A DNA stretch of 16,830 bases from the NCBI GenBank assembly GCA_023091735.1, contig JALKBU010001095.1, positions 1-16,830 of the forward strand, read 5' to 3'. Numbering within the stretch: position 1 is the stretch's first letter; every line of letters begins with the position of its first letter. The notes beneath the pieces are model-generated. The model was not told the origin of the DNA. It ran no database searches and saw only the letters and a list, made by a program, of their open reading frames with translations. Shown one piece after another: positions 1-8,600 of the stretch. Position numbers and translations under genes: made by a program. This DNA comes from Trichomonas tenax (Eukaryota; Parabasalia; Trichomonadida; Trichomonadidae).

Positions 1-201
1 TTGTACATTCTATTTTCCTTCTTAGAGTATGATATAAAGGAGTTAACGGTCGAAATTTAATTTTGACATGTAAAATCAAATCTATCATATTCCAAATGAT
101 GTGTTGATGTTTTTGCTCTAAACATATATATTATTCATTCAAAGTTTGCCTGATATTATTCTTGAGATTTGCCGATTTATTTGCTATGTAATCTAAGAAA
201 T
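1..201. other. AT-rich intergenic DNA, no gene seen
   Basis: No open frame with coding character was found. The one notable point is a 12-base string at 48-59 (ggtcgaaattta), preceded by ttaacgg. The same two pieces occur in the 3' arm of the palindrome at 4404-4512, there separated by about ten extra bases. This may be a fragment of a shared repeat or chance. Confidence 0.4.
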
Positions 202-543
202 ATGACGATATTTATGTTGAATAATTTAAAACCTAATGAATTCACGACGGGAAAAGCAGTCAATCAAGCTTTATTTGCAGCTTATATCAATGACAGTAAA
301 AATATCCTCTAATTTTGCTATATCTATATAAATCATGACAAATTCTTGTTTAGATGTGAAAATCAGCTAAAATCATTAAAGGGAGTAAAGAGAGCAGCAG
401 TTAGTATCATAAACAACAAACATGATTTTTTAATAAAATTTCATTTCAAAATATTCGGGAGTGATTTTTCATACATCGATGGTAAATCGTTATCAAAAAT
501 TGAGTTGCATCGTTTCGCGAGTCTTCTTGCTTGCAATATTTGA
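202..543 (+). pseudogene. Short coding-like frame interrupted by one TAA
   Basis: An ATG at 202 opens 36 codons, ending at a TAA at 310-312. The same frame then stays open for 76 more codons, to a TGA at 541-543. The segments on both sides of the stop have higher GC and a more protein-like composition than the flanking AT-rich DNA; for example TTGKAVNQALFAAYIND lies before the stop and SLSKIELHRFASLLACNI after it. This suggests one small protein of about 112 residues broken by a point nonsense change. A GT...AG pair at 296-353 could remove the stop, but it is 58 nt long and would shift the frame, and it lacks the T. vaginalis GTATGT donor. No TCA-type initiator sits just upstream of the ATG. 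I do not recognise the family. It lies next to another broken gene, so a decaying locus is plausible, but chance is not excluded. Confidence 0.35.
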
Positions 544-557
544 CATCTCTGTCTCGC

Positions 558-1484
558 TTAGACTGTTGAAACAGATCCTTGGAATTTAGAGAGTGGATGG
601 TGGTTCTCTTTTGTCAGGACCTGGCTCAAATTCGCATTTATCGAAGAAGAGTGTGGAACTGTCTTTGGCGGTGGTTTTAGTGGATATTCAAGTCTGCACA
701 TAAAATAGTCATCTCTGGCAACTTCCTCCATCGATGGACGCTTGTTCGGGTTAATATCTAACATTTTGCGAATTAAATAAATTAATTTTGGATTAACGCG
801 CGATGGGAATGAAACTTGCTCGATATCATCCTGTGTGACAATATTCGCATTCCACGGATACGTTCCTGTGGCTGTAAAGTAAAATGTAACTCCGAGAGCG
901 AAAACTTCTACAGGAAAAGGTGAATAAGGGTTGTCACCGAATATTTCCGGTGCAGCGAATATCGTCGACCTGCATTTATCCGAAACAAAGTCTTTCGCGG
1001 AAACAATCTAAGAAAGTCCGAATTCTCCAATTTTCGGCCTTCCGTAGTCATCCAAGAAAATGTTCGACAGCTTTATGTCGCGATGAGTGATGAACTGTGA
1101 GTGGCAATAGGACAGGGACTTATCTAAATGTGATAAAATCTCGAAAACGCGTTTTTCTGGCAAAAGGAAAGTCTCAACGAGTTCCTGCAGTGTTCCCGAT
1201 TGACGGTTCTCAAGTATTAGCACCAGGCAGTTTTCCACACAAAAATAGTTATAAATTCGTATAATGCAAGGATCATCCAACGATATCAAAGCGCGCAACT
1301 CAGCGTCGACCACTTTCTCTTTTGACATGATTTGCGATGGATCAACAGGCATAACTTTAGCTGCGAACGTTTTATTGTACTGCAGACTTTCTACTTCGAA
1401 CAAGATGGATTAGGCGCCCCACCCTATCAGCTTTTTGAACATGTACTGGTTGTAGATAAAGGGCTGAAAAGTCTTAAAATCCAT
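558..1484 (-). pseudogene. Ser/Thr protein kinase-like pseudogene (two in-frame stops)
   Basis: From an ATG at 1482-1484 one frame runs 308 codons to a TAA at 558-560, with a full kinase-domain layout. It shows a glycine-loop start (IGWGA, codons 20-24), FAAK lysine (43), helix-C Glu (62), HRDIKLSN (HRD Asp 136, Asn 141), an activation segment, AAPE (177-180), a subdomain IX-like PVEVFALG (191-198) and NPNKRPS. The frame is cut by TAA at codon 25 (1410-1412), inside the glycine loop, and TAG at codon 159 (1008-1010), just after the DFG position. The DFG Asp is Glu (GEFGLS, codon 154) and the conserved subdomain IX Asp is also Glu (193). The length and order match the short stand-alone kinases that are very numerous in trichomonads. 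I read it as a former kinase or pseudokinase, now dead. A candidate TCATA initiator lies 26 nt upstream, so it may still be transcribed. Confidence 0.85.
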
Positions 1485-1507
1485 CTTAAACAACCGAAAA
1501 TTTATTT

Positions 1508-1512
1508 TATGA
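1508..1512 (-). promoter_or_regulatory. Candidate initiator (TCATA) of the kinase pseudogene
   Basis: On the minus strand TCATA fits the T. vaginalis initiator form TCA(+1)-Y-(T/A). It would place transcription start about 26 nt before the pseudogene ATG, slightly longer than typical. A second TCATAA lies a little further upstream. Such short motifs are common by chance in AT-rich DNA. Confidence 0.3.
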
Positions 1513-3106
1513 TATTTTGGCCTTTTTATGATCTGTAAAGCCTATTTTTCAACTCAGAAACGTTACATAATTAAAAAATATGTTTGTATATTTATAGTGA
1601 AAAGCAATATAAATTATAACGTAAAAATAAATAAGTTTATTTGAAGTAAACGTTTTAAAAATTGTAAAAGTGTGTTTACTAAGTTGTCTTTGTCATTTTT
1701 TATAATTTTTCGTCAAATATGGGAAAACATCGTTGAAATCATATTCTTCATTTATTTTTTGTTCCCAGAAATATCGAAAATTTATATTCCGTATTATTGA
1801 TAGATAATAGATTTAGATCATAATAAATTTTTCTGTTTTATTTCAATTTTGAATTAGTGAGCAAATCTAAAATCATTGTTTACGGATAGAGTCGATATAA
1901 TTTTCGAATAAAAAAATTTGAATGCTTTCATTTGATTGTATGTATCAATATATTCATTAGTAATTGTATTATGACGAAAAAATAAAACTCTATTCAATTT
2001 TTTCCGTTGGAAATTGTGTTCATTATCATATTATAATAATAACAAGTTTTTGATTTTATCGTCATAAATTCAAACTTTTGAATAAATAAAGATTGGTTTT
2101 TACATTTTTATTAACAAATCTAAAACAATTTTTTCGAAAATTATTTTCAAATTGTATTGAAAAGTGTCAATTAATATAATTCAATTTCTAAAGCCACATT
2201 ATTCTTCGTTTTTTATTCTCTACATCATATCCCATAATCAAATATCTTCGAAAATTAGATCTACTCGTAATTTTTTGCACTACACCACTATAGAAGTGTA
2301 TCAACTCTGGGGATCAGAACCAGATCAAACATATACGGGCAAATATAACTCTTATGTGATGCCATACATAGTTGTAGTGTTAAATATATATAATATCGTT
2401 TCATATTTTTCATTAACAATTTGATATCAGCTTATTATTGAGTAAATAGCAATATTTATTATAAATATATCACATGCAAACAGCATAGAAACATATTACA
2501 AATAATACATAATACAAGCTCCTAATAGAATAATTGTTTAGTAACTTAATTTATAAATACATGAAATCATTGCGGAGACGACAATATACATAGATGCATG
2601 CACATATAACATGTTTTTAATGTGATACACCAACTTATACTCATAGCCTTTCAATGAATTTGCTGAAATTATTGATTAATAGAAATAAAGTATTCAAAAA
2701 TAAAAACGATGGAAAAATAATTAGCATCATATATACTATTTTATTAATGTAAACAGTGTCAAATAAATTGTGAAAAAACGTGACATTTAACCTTATTCAC
2801 TTTTTATAATATGGTTTATTATAATATTTACATAATAATAGTGCTAAATTAGCCAATTTTGGTCGCTAAAAACCAAATTTGAGAGTTAAAACACTTATAT
2901 CACTATTCTTTCTTTTTTCTATATTATTTTTCATTTATGAATATTGGAGAATTATAAAAACACAATAAATCGTTCAATTCTGTTGAATATATTTTGAATC
3001 GATTGTGAATCTCATTATTTTGGACTTTTCTTTTATCGTTATGCAATAAAACTACTTTGAGAATAATTGGAATATTCTTGATTGTTTATTGTGGTTTTAT
3101 CGAATT
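1513..3106. other. Long AT-rich intergenic region without a supported gene
   Basis: Almost all of this stretch is low-complexity AT-rich DNA with frequent stops in every frame. One patch at about 2265-2370 is richer in GC and lies in an 86-codon plus-strand frame without an ATG start. Its core is LWGSEPDQTYTGKYNSY, and it could be a worn gene fragment, but nothing in it is recognisable. No tRNA-like or snRNA-like segment was noticed. Confidence 0.5.
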
Positions 3107-3122
3107 CGAATATCGATATTCG
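3107..3122. repeat. 16-bp perfect palindrome
   Basis: The sequence cgaatatcgatattcg is its own reverse complement. It directly follows a second short palindrome, cgaattcg, at 3101-3108. It lies about 60 bp beyond the stop of the minus-strand duplicated-domain gene, so it could be in or near the 3' end of that transcript. Role unknown. Confidence 0.6.
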
Positions 3123-3179
3123 CTAGTCTTCAGAGATCATGTCTCAATAATCATTCAACATCAAGTTTTGATGAAATTT

Positions 3180-3794
3180 TCATTTAACATGTTCCTTATT
3201 GATATATTCATAGTTTCCTAACATTTTTATGAGTTCCTTATACATCTGGCAGCTGTGGAGCATGTGTCCATCCCTTCCAAACTCACATTGAAGCTTTGAT
3301 ATGCTTTCAATATCAATTTCTTTCTCTTTGAGCGTTTTGGCGAGCTGTGATCTGGAATCCAATGAACCATCAGCTTTTAGGATGATCCTCAGTGTGTTCT
3401 CTTTTTCATCTTTTGATTTTTTATCTTTGAAATCTGATTCATTGGTTTTGACTTTTTTCTCTTTAGTTTCTGTTGATTTTGACTCAGGTTTAACCTTTGG
3501 TGCTGGTTTTGGAGGCTCATAACTAAATATTTGTGGAGATTCTTCAATTTCATTAATTTTTTCGGAATCCTTCTGTGTGCCTTCAATGTTATGGAATTCA
3601 TAGTCGCCCAAAGCCTTTACCAACATTTTATAGAGTTGACACGAATGATTTAATTCTCCATCAAAATCAAAATGAAATTCTAAGTTCGAGAACTCATCCA
3701 ACGATATATCCGACGCCTTCAGTGCCTTCGCCGTCTGCGTTCTTCCATCAATTGTTCCATTTTTGTTGATACGAATATTAAGACGTTTAGACAT
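3180..3794 (-). CDS. Hypothetical protein with a tandemly duplicated 63-residue domain
   Basis: The gene encodes 204 residues, starting at an ATG (3792-3794) and ending at TGA (3180-3182). Residues 5-67 and 135-197 align without gaps; by my count 28 of 63 positions are identical. Shared features are a start L-x-I, G-x-x-D-x-R-x-Q-x-A-K near positions 9-19, a DG pair, and a very similar end, HSCQ-x-YK-x-L-x-K-x-LG-x-YE. The linker (68-134) is rich in Lys, Glu, Ser and Pro (for example PPKPAPKVKPESKS) and is probably disordered. There is no signal peptide or membrane segment, so a soluble cytosolic or nuclear protein is likely. The alternation suggests a beta-hairpin plus helices in each unit, but I do not recognise the fold. 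A TCACA initiator match sits four nt before the ATG. The frame is intact, and two diverged but conserved copies argue for a real selected protein. Function unknown. Confidence 0.85.
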   Translation of the reverse strand: MSKRLNIRINKNGTIDGRTQTAKALKASDISLDEFSNLEFHFDFDGELNHSCQLYKMLVKALGDYEFHNIEGTQKDSEKINEIEESPQIFSYEPPKPAPKVKPESKSTETKEKKVKTNESDFKDKKSKDEKENTLRIILKADGSLDSRSQLAKTLKEKEIDIESISKLQCEFGRDGHMLHSCQMYKELIKMLGNYEYINKEHVK

Positions 3795-3795
3795 T

Positions 3796-3800
3796 TGTGA
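3796..3800 (-). promoter_or_regulatory. Candidate initiator (TCACA) of the duplicated-domain gene
   Basis: On the minus strand TCACA fits the trichomonad initiator TCA(+1)-Y-(T/A). It gives a 5' leader of only about four nt before the ATG, and very short leaders are normal in T. vaginalis. An upstream ATG about 28 nt before the start would be excluded from such a transcript, which supports this placement. Confidence 0.4.
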
Positions 3801-3837
3801 AATACCAAAAACACATTGGAATTTTTATTGATTATGG

Positions 3838-4100
3838 AAAGGTGCTTGCGCTCCATCCGCCCAGCCGATTTGTCCCCTGCTCATAGGGTAGATTAAGCAT
3901 GTCGTTTTCCATGAAAATAGAACCCTCGGCGACAATGGCGTCTAGACACCCTTTAGTTGGGGGGAGAGAGAGGGTAAACCCCTTGTAACAGAAAGTGTCA
4001 TTTTACATGAGGGCATGATCCTTCAATTGTAATGCTTCATACAGCGTCCTTCTCACTCGGAAGTGAATGCTCCCCCCTTTTTAGCATCTTGAAGCGCTTA
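3838..4100. other. GC-richer intergenic island with G and C runs
   Basis: This block is visibly richer in GC than the AT-rich DNA beyond it. It carries homopolymer and simple tracts such as ttgggggg followed by agagagaggg near 3957-3974, and a run of six C near 4072-4077. No frame longer than a few dozen codons and no RNA gene was recognised. It directly follows the 5' end of the duplicated-domain gene, so part may be upstream control DNA, or the block may be a repeat fragment. Confidence 0.4.
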
Positions 4101-4287
4101 AATAAAATTTTTTTGATGTAAACTTATTAAATTACGCAGGGGGAATGATAAATTGGTAAAAGTATGGCAAATCTGGGTAATATCAAATTATATTTATGGA
4201 ATTTCGTAGGATAAATAAGAGTGTAATATGTTGGCATCAACTAGATATCATTATGTTGTGTTCTAAGAAAAGAGTCGAAATCACTTG

Positions 4288-4385
4288 AAATGTGATATGA
4301 AGCATTAGGTTTATGGCTCACAATATGTTGCTAGTCATATAGCAGGAAATGGTGAGCCAGAAATCAGGTATTTCCTATCACATTT
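4288..4385. repeat. 98-nt imperfect palindrome (45-bp arms, 8-nt loop)
   Basis: Arms 4288-4332 and 4341-4385 pair in perfect register without a gap. Outer block: aaatgtgatatgaa against ttcctatcacattt (13 of 14). Then a weaker 12-nt block, then an exact block tggctcac / gtgagcca, then 11 nt ending in an exact tgct / agca around an 8-nt loop. By hand 33 of 45 positions are exactly complementary, and five more would be G-U pairs in RNA of this strand. It could be a decayed inverted-repeat element or a structured RNA. No coding frame runs through it. Confidence 0.6.
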
Positions 4386-4403
4386 GTCGAAATAATGCGT
4401 TTT

Positions 4404-4512
4404 GAAATAAATTTCGACCTGCAGGAGCCATAAATCGTCCTGCTGGGCACACACTTGCACTGTGCTAGTTCAGTAAAACAATTAACGGCTTTTGTAGGTC
4501 GAAATTTATTTC
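4404..4512. repeat. 109-nt imperfect palindrome with 17-bp perfect ends
   Basis: The ends gaaataaatttcgacct (4404-4420) and its exact reverse complement (4496-4512) are perfect. Pairing continues inward in the same register: 27 of 32 positions match for 4404-4435 against 4481-4512, and four of the five mismatches are transitions. A small nested stem gcagga / tcctgc lies at 4421-4443. It starts 18 nt after the preceding palindrome and shares the 10-mer tttatggctc with it in inverse orientation. No clear target-site duplication flanks it. It may be a miniature inverted-repeat element or a hairpin RNA. Confidence 0.65.
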
Positions 4513-4601
4513 ATATGATTTTGTTAGGCTAAAATGACTGTCTTTCAAGTTGCATGCTTTCTAGCTTGCTTCTGTGCTAGGATATGTGTAGTGATAGATA
4601 G

Positions 4602-4802
4602 CTTTTATAAAAGATATATCGGATTTTGATATAGCGTAAATATGTAATCTATTTAGCTCAATAGAGCGAGCATATGATGGTGAATTGTGTCGACAATTGA
4701 AGCCATCAATAGTTGTTTTCATGATCGCAATCTAAGAATAGTTGAAGCCATATACCAGAAATGAGCATGCAGTGTGCTGGCAAAAGAGTCTGATGTGCTC
4801 AT
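4602..4802. repeat. Cluster of short inverted and direct repeats
   Basis: Four small structures follow the large palindromes. These are a 12-bp palindrome cttttataaaag (4602-4613); a stem at 4676-4707 (gatgg...ccatc enclosing aattgt / acaatt); a 10-bp direct repeat ttgaagccat at 4697-4706 and 4742-4751; and an inverted pair atgagca / tgctcat at 4761-4767 and 4796-4802. Each alone could be chance; their closeness to 4288-4512 is what makes them notable. No gene was seen between 3795 and 5186. Confidence 0.4.
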
Positions 4803-5186
4803 AGGCCCTCAGCATCAAGCCAAACTAGAAATATCCATTCCAAGATTTGCAATGAAAACGTGAAGCATGATTTTATTAGTTATAAAAGAAAAAAAACTAG
4901 TGAAAAATATAAAATTTGATTTTGTGCCCTTCAAGAATGATTTCACGTGTTTTTAAATCGACTGATTCAACTAATAATACATATGAGATGTTTTACCCAT
5001 ATAAATTTTATGAAATTCCTTAGTCTTATCTTTAATAGAAGATATTATGTCTTGTTTTAAAAAGTTTATGAACAAATCTAAGCTCACCTACATTTTTCTC
5101 CTAGTTACATTAACAATAAAGCGTATAATAACAAAGTATTTAAAATGAACAAAATAATATTCAGATTTGGAATAGATTCGGCCTCT

Positions 5187-5417
5187 TCATCGTCTTTCTG
5201 ACTTGTCATCCTCATTTAGATGACTATATCTGTATTCAGCGATAATTTGTAGATATTTTGATGTCCAATCATGCTTCCACCTTGAGAAACCTTGAATTAT
5301 GCTGCGACATCGTAAATACAATCGGATAACGTTGCGTGAACTATATATTTTGAAAATATCGTTTTTATTTGAATTAATTTCGATCAATTCATAAAAGTTT
5401 GACTTAAAACAAAATTA
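5187..5417 (-). other. Coding-like fragment without an ATG
   Basis: A minus-strand frame runs from a TAA at 5415-5417 to a TGA at 5187-5189 and contains no Met codon. Its last 50 codons have raised GC and a protein-like look (SRWKHDWTSKYLQIIAEYR, then a charged tail NEDDKSERR). It may be the 3' end of a gene that has lost its front, or a chance open frame. I do not recognise it. The rest of the gap to 5678 is AT-rich with no feature. Confidence 0.2.
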
Positions 5418-5678
5418 TCTTCAAAACATCATTAACTCATTGCTGCTAATATAATGACATTAGTTTTACTGAAAAATGAAAGACTTTTTTCATTTATCTT
5501 TGATATTCATCATATGTTCATGATTTAAACTTATTTTGCTTAAACAAAATTATTCTATATATTGCGTTCAATAAAATATTTCAATAACGAAGTTGATCAA
5601 TAACATATTTCAAAAATTGATTTTTTTTTCTATCAATCATTGCTTAAATGTTGAATTAAAGAAAATATATTTAAAAAA

Positions 5679-8600
5679 TTACATAACAAATCTGTTTTGC
5701 GTTGGCGTTGTTGGCGCAGAGCTGATGTTTCTACCGGGAACGATGACAGTGTAATCAGGACAAGAACAAACGAACGCTTCGTTATCGATGTTGAACATTA
5801 TCTGATCGCAAGGAACGCGAAGAGTTGTGATTGTTGATTTGTCGTGATGCGTTATTGGGTCAACAATGACGATTCTTCCATCATTCATACTCGAAACGAT
5901 TAATTCATCGAAATTCGTGTTCTTGTAGAAACAATAATCGAGTGCGCTTCCGAATCTTTGGTCGTAAGTGTCTCTCACAATTTCTCCGCAGCAAGTGAAC
6001 GTAATAATCGATTTAGTGAAGCAGAGAACGAAGAGAGAACTCGTTTGGAGATAAATTATTCTCACGATTTTCTCGTCGACGCTGTGCTCAGCTTTAAATG
6101 TTTTGAAAACGCGCATGTTGTGGGATGTCATGAAGAAAACGGTGTTCTCGGTGTCAACGGCAATGATTATATTGTTGAACAGACAACAGAAGATTTGAAC
6201 AATCGAATTCGAAGAAATAGAAATCGATTTCGAAACTCTGTGATCATTGTTGATTTCTTTGATGCTTCCGTTCTCCATTCCGCAGTAAATCATCGATTTA
6301 TTGCTGTGTATCGAACGAACGTGTCCAACTTTCTCACAGCGCGTGTAAGTTCTGTCCTCGAGATCGAACAAAGTGAAGAAATCGTCGCAAGGATTGTGGA
6401 AAGAGATTTTCGTTCTCGTTGATGGAATGTGATTGATTGTGCACGCAGGAGATATCTTGTGAATCACTGTTGACTTGATGCTCGATCCTTCGATGCCTTG
6501 GATGCACGTTGGCGTGAAGCAGTAAATGATTCCCCTGAACATGAACTGATAAGTGATGTTTTGGATGTCAAGTCTCAAAATTTGTCTCGGAACTCCTTTC
6601 GTTTGCGGATTTCGTGGCGGATGGAATGAATCAAACAGCTGCTGAGGAGCATTGCCTTGCATTCCCATAACTGTTTCGATATCGTCTGATCTGTCTTCGA
6701 AGGCATTTCCGAAGATTTTGTAGTTGTAAGTGTTGCTTTTAATCGTTGCTGATGTTCCTTGTTGAGAGATTCCGAAAACCATGTCAATCCACTTCTCGAT
6801 GCTGTTATCGTCTTGTTCAAGCAATATTCTGTTCTTGTTGACGAAATCGCTCGCGTCGATCGACCACTTTGGAACTGCAATTGATTTCAAGAGATCGACG
6901 CAATAGAAATATTCTTCGATCGATTCGTAAGCATCGAAATCTCCTTCGATTGGCGGAATTACATCGTCTTTGTTCTTCTTTCTCGGCTGAATGAATTTTC
7001 CTGAGTCAATAACGCATTTCTTGAACACTTCATCGATCGATTTCAATCCTGTTTCGAATATCGAATCTTTGACACTCCTTCGATTGGAAATGTAGTTGTT
7101 CTTGTATAAGACAGCGTTATCTCGCTCGAACACAGACATATATTCGTTCTCTTTGAGTCTGTCGACTTTCTCTTTGTTGACGCAATTAATGTTTCGCCCG
7201 AGATTTCTCGGTGTCATTTCGTCGTTGTAAGTTAAATAGAGCCATGGAAATATCGGATAATTCTCTCTGTTCAAGAAAGATCTTCCTGAGATGACATTGA
7301 GCCAATGGATGTATTCATATGTTGATATCATCCTTCTCTTCCACCGCAAAGTGAGTTTGAGCTTATTGAGCATCTCGTAAGGGACAGAATCATAGTAAAG
7401 AAAGACCTGATTGTCTTCAGGAATGTGTGAAGCGATATCGCTGACAAATCTGTGATTGTGCTCTTCAGGGAATTTCAGCAAGAAAGCTTTCCTCGATTTC
7501 AAATATATAGACATGCAATTCGGATGATGGCACCACCATTCCCACGTTATCGATTCAACATCCCTGAAATCGAATTTGTAGAAGACAATGAGTTCGTTTC
7601 TCACAATAAAGTGCCCATTATCGATGAAACAGAAGACATCTTGTTCGTTGTCATCGCAAATGAGTTTGCAGTTCTGGAAGAAAGTGTATTTCTTCGCATC
7701 AAATTTCTTCATGAAATATCGATCATTGTCATTCAAGTCTAATTTAGGAGACGGCGTTTGAATGACTTTTCGCGTGAATAAATATGGCCTTAACATGCTA
7801 TCGAAGAAATGCCTGCGTGTGTATTTGTCGTCCATCTTCATGATGAAAACGAAACCTGAGCCTTCGTATGTCAATGTTTCTTGGATCTTCTCGAAAATGT
7901 GTTGGCGCTTGTAATGCTGCATAATGAAGTATTTGTCCATGAACGTCAACAGATGTGGCATCAGCGGGCAATCAATGCAAACGTATTCGATAGGGGTGAG
8001 CATAAATTCAACTAAAACATCATCGATCGATGAGAATGGTTTTAGTTCTTTGAAGAACTGCTCCAATGCTTCATTACGCTTTTCGAATGCATAAACATTG
8101 TTTCCAATATCAACTTGGAAAGCTTTATAAAACAGCGGTGAAACTATTTCACAAGATTCCTGTTGTATCGAACATTCGGGGAATAAAATGCAGTAAAACT
8201 TCGACATCGCCAATCTCTGGAATAAAGCGTCCAAAATATGGCTGTGTTTTGAAACTGTGTTTCTTTCTGCTCTTAAAACATAACTTAATAACACAATCAA
8301 ATATTCGAGCGATTCTGGTGTTAAATCAGCGTCGTTTGCGAAATCTAACAAAATTGTGGCAATATTCATATCTTCCCATTCTCCGTCGACAATCTTTGGA
8401 CCATCGGAATAATTCTGAGAGACCTCGCGCTTCAAGATGAAATCAAGAAGGCATCCGATGTCTTTCACGTAATCTATAAAATCTTTTTGTTTTTCGATAA
8501 GATTCACGTGATGCGTTCTCAACAAATAATTGACAACAATGGAAACAAAATAATTCTTTTCGTGTGAGCTTCCGTTGGCGAAAACTCTCATTGTCATTGC

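Noticed and set aside
296..353. Possible intron removing the TAA in the 202-543 frame
   Set aside because: It is 58 nt long, so splicing would shift the frame into an early stop. It also lacks the GTATGT donor and the ACTAACACACAG acceptor typical of T. vaginalis introns.
1008..1412. In-frame TAA and TAG in the kinase as evidence for a variant genetic code
   Set aside because: The 2354-codon BEACH frame has no internal TAA or TAG and ends in TAA, and the other intact genes end normally. Nonsense mutation is simpler.
5958..6422. 154-codon plus-strand frame and other plus-strand frames across 5679-12743
   Set aside because: They lie antisense to the BEACH gene and mirror its codon composition; none has a recognisable domain.
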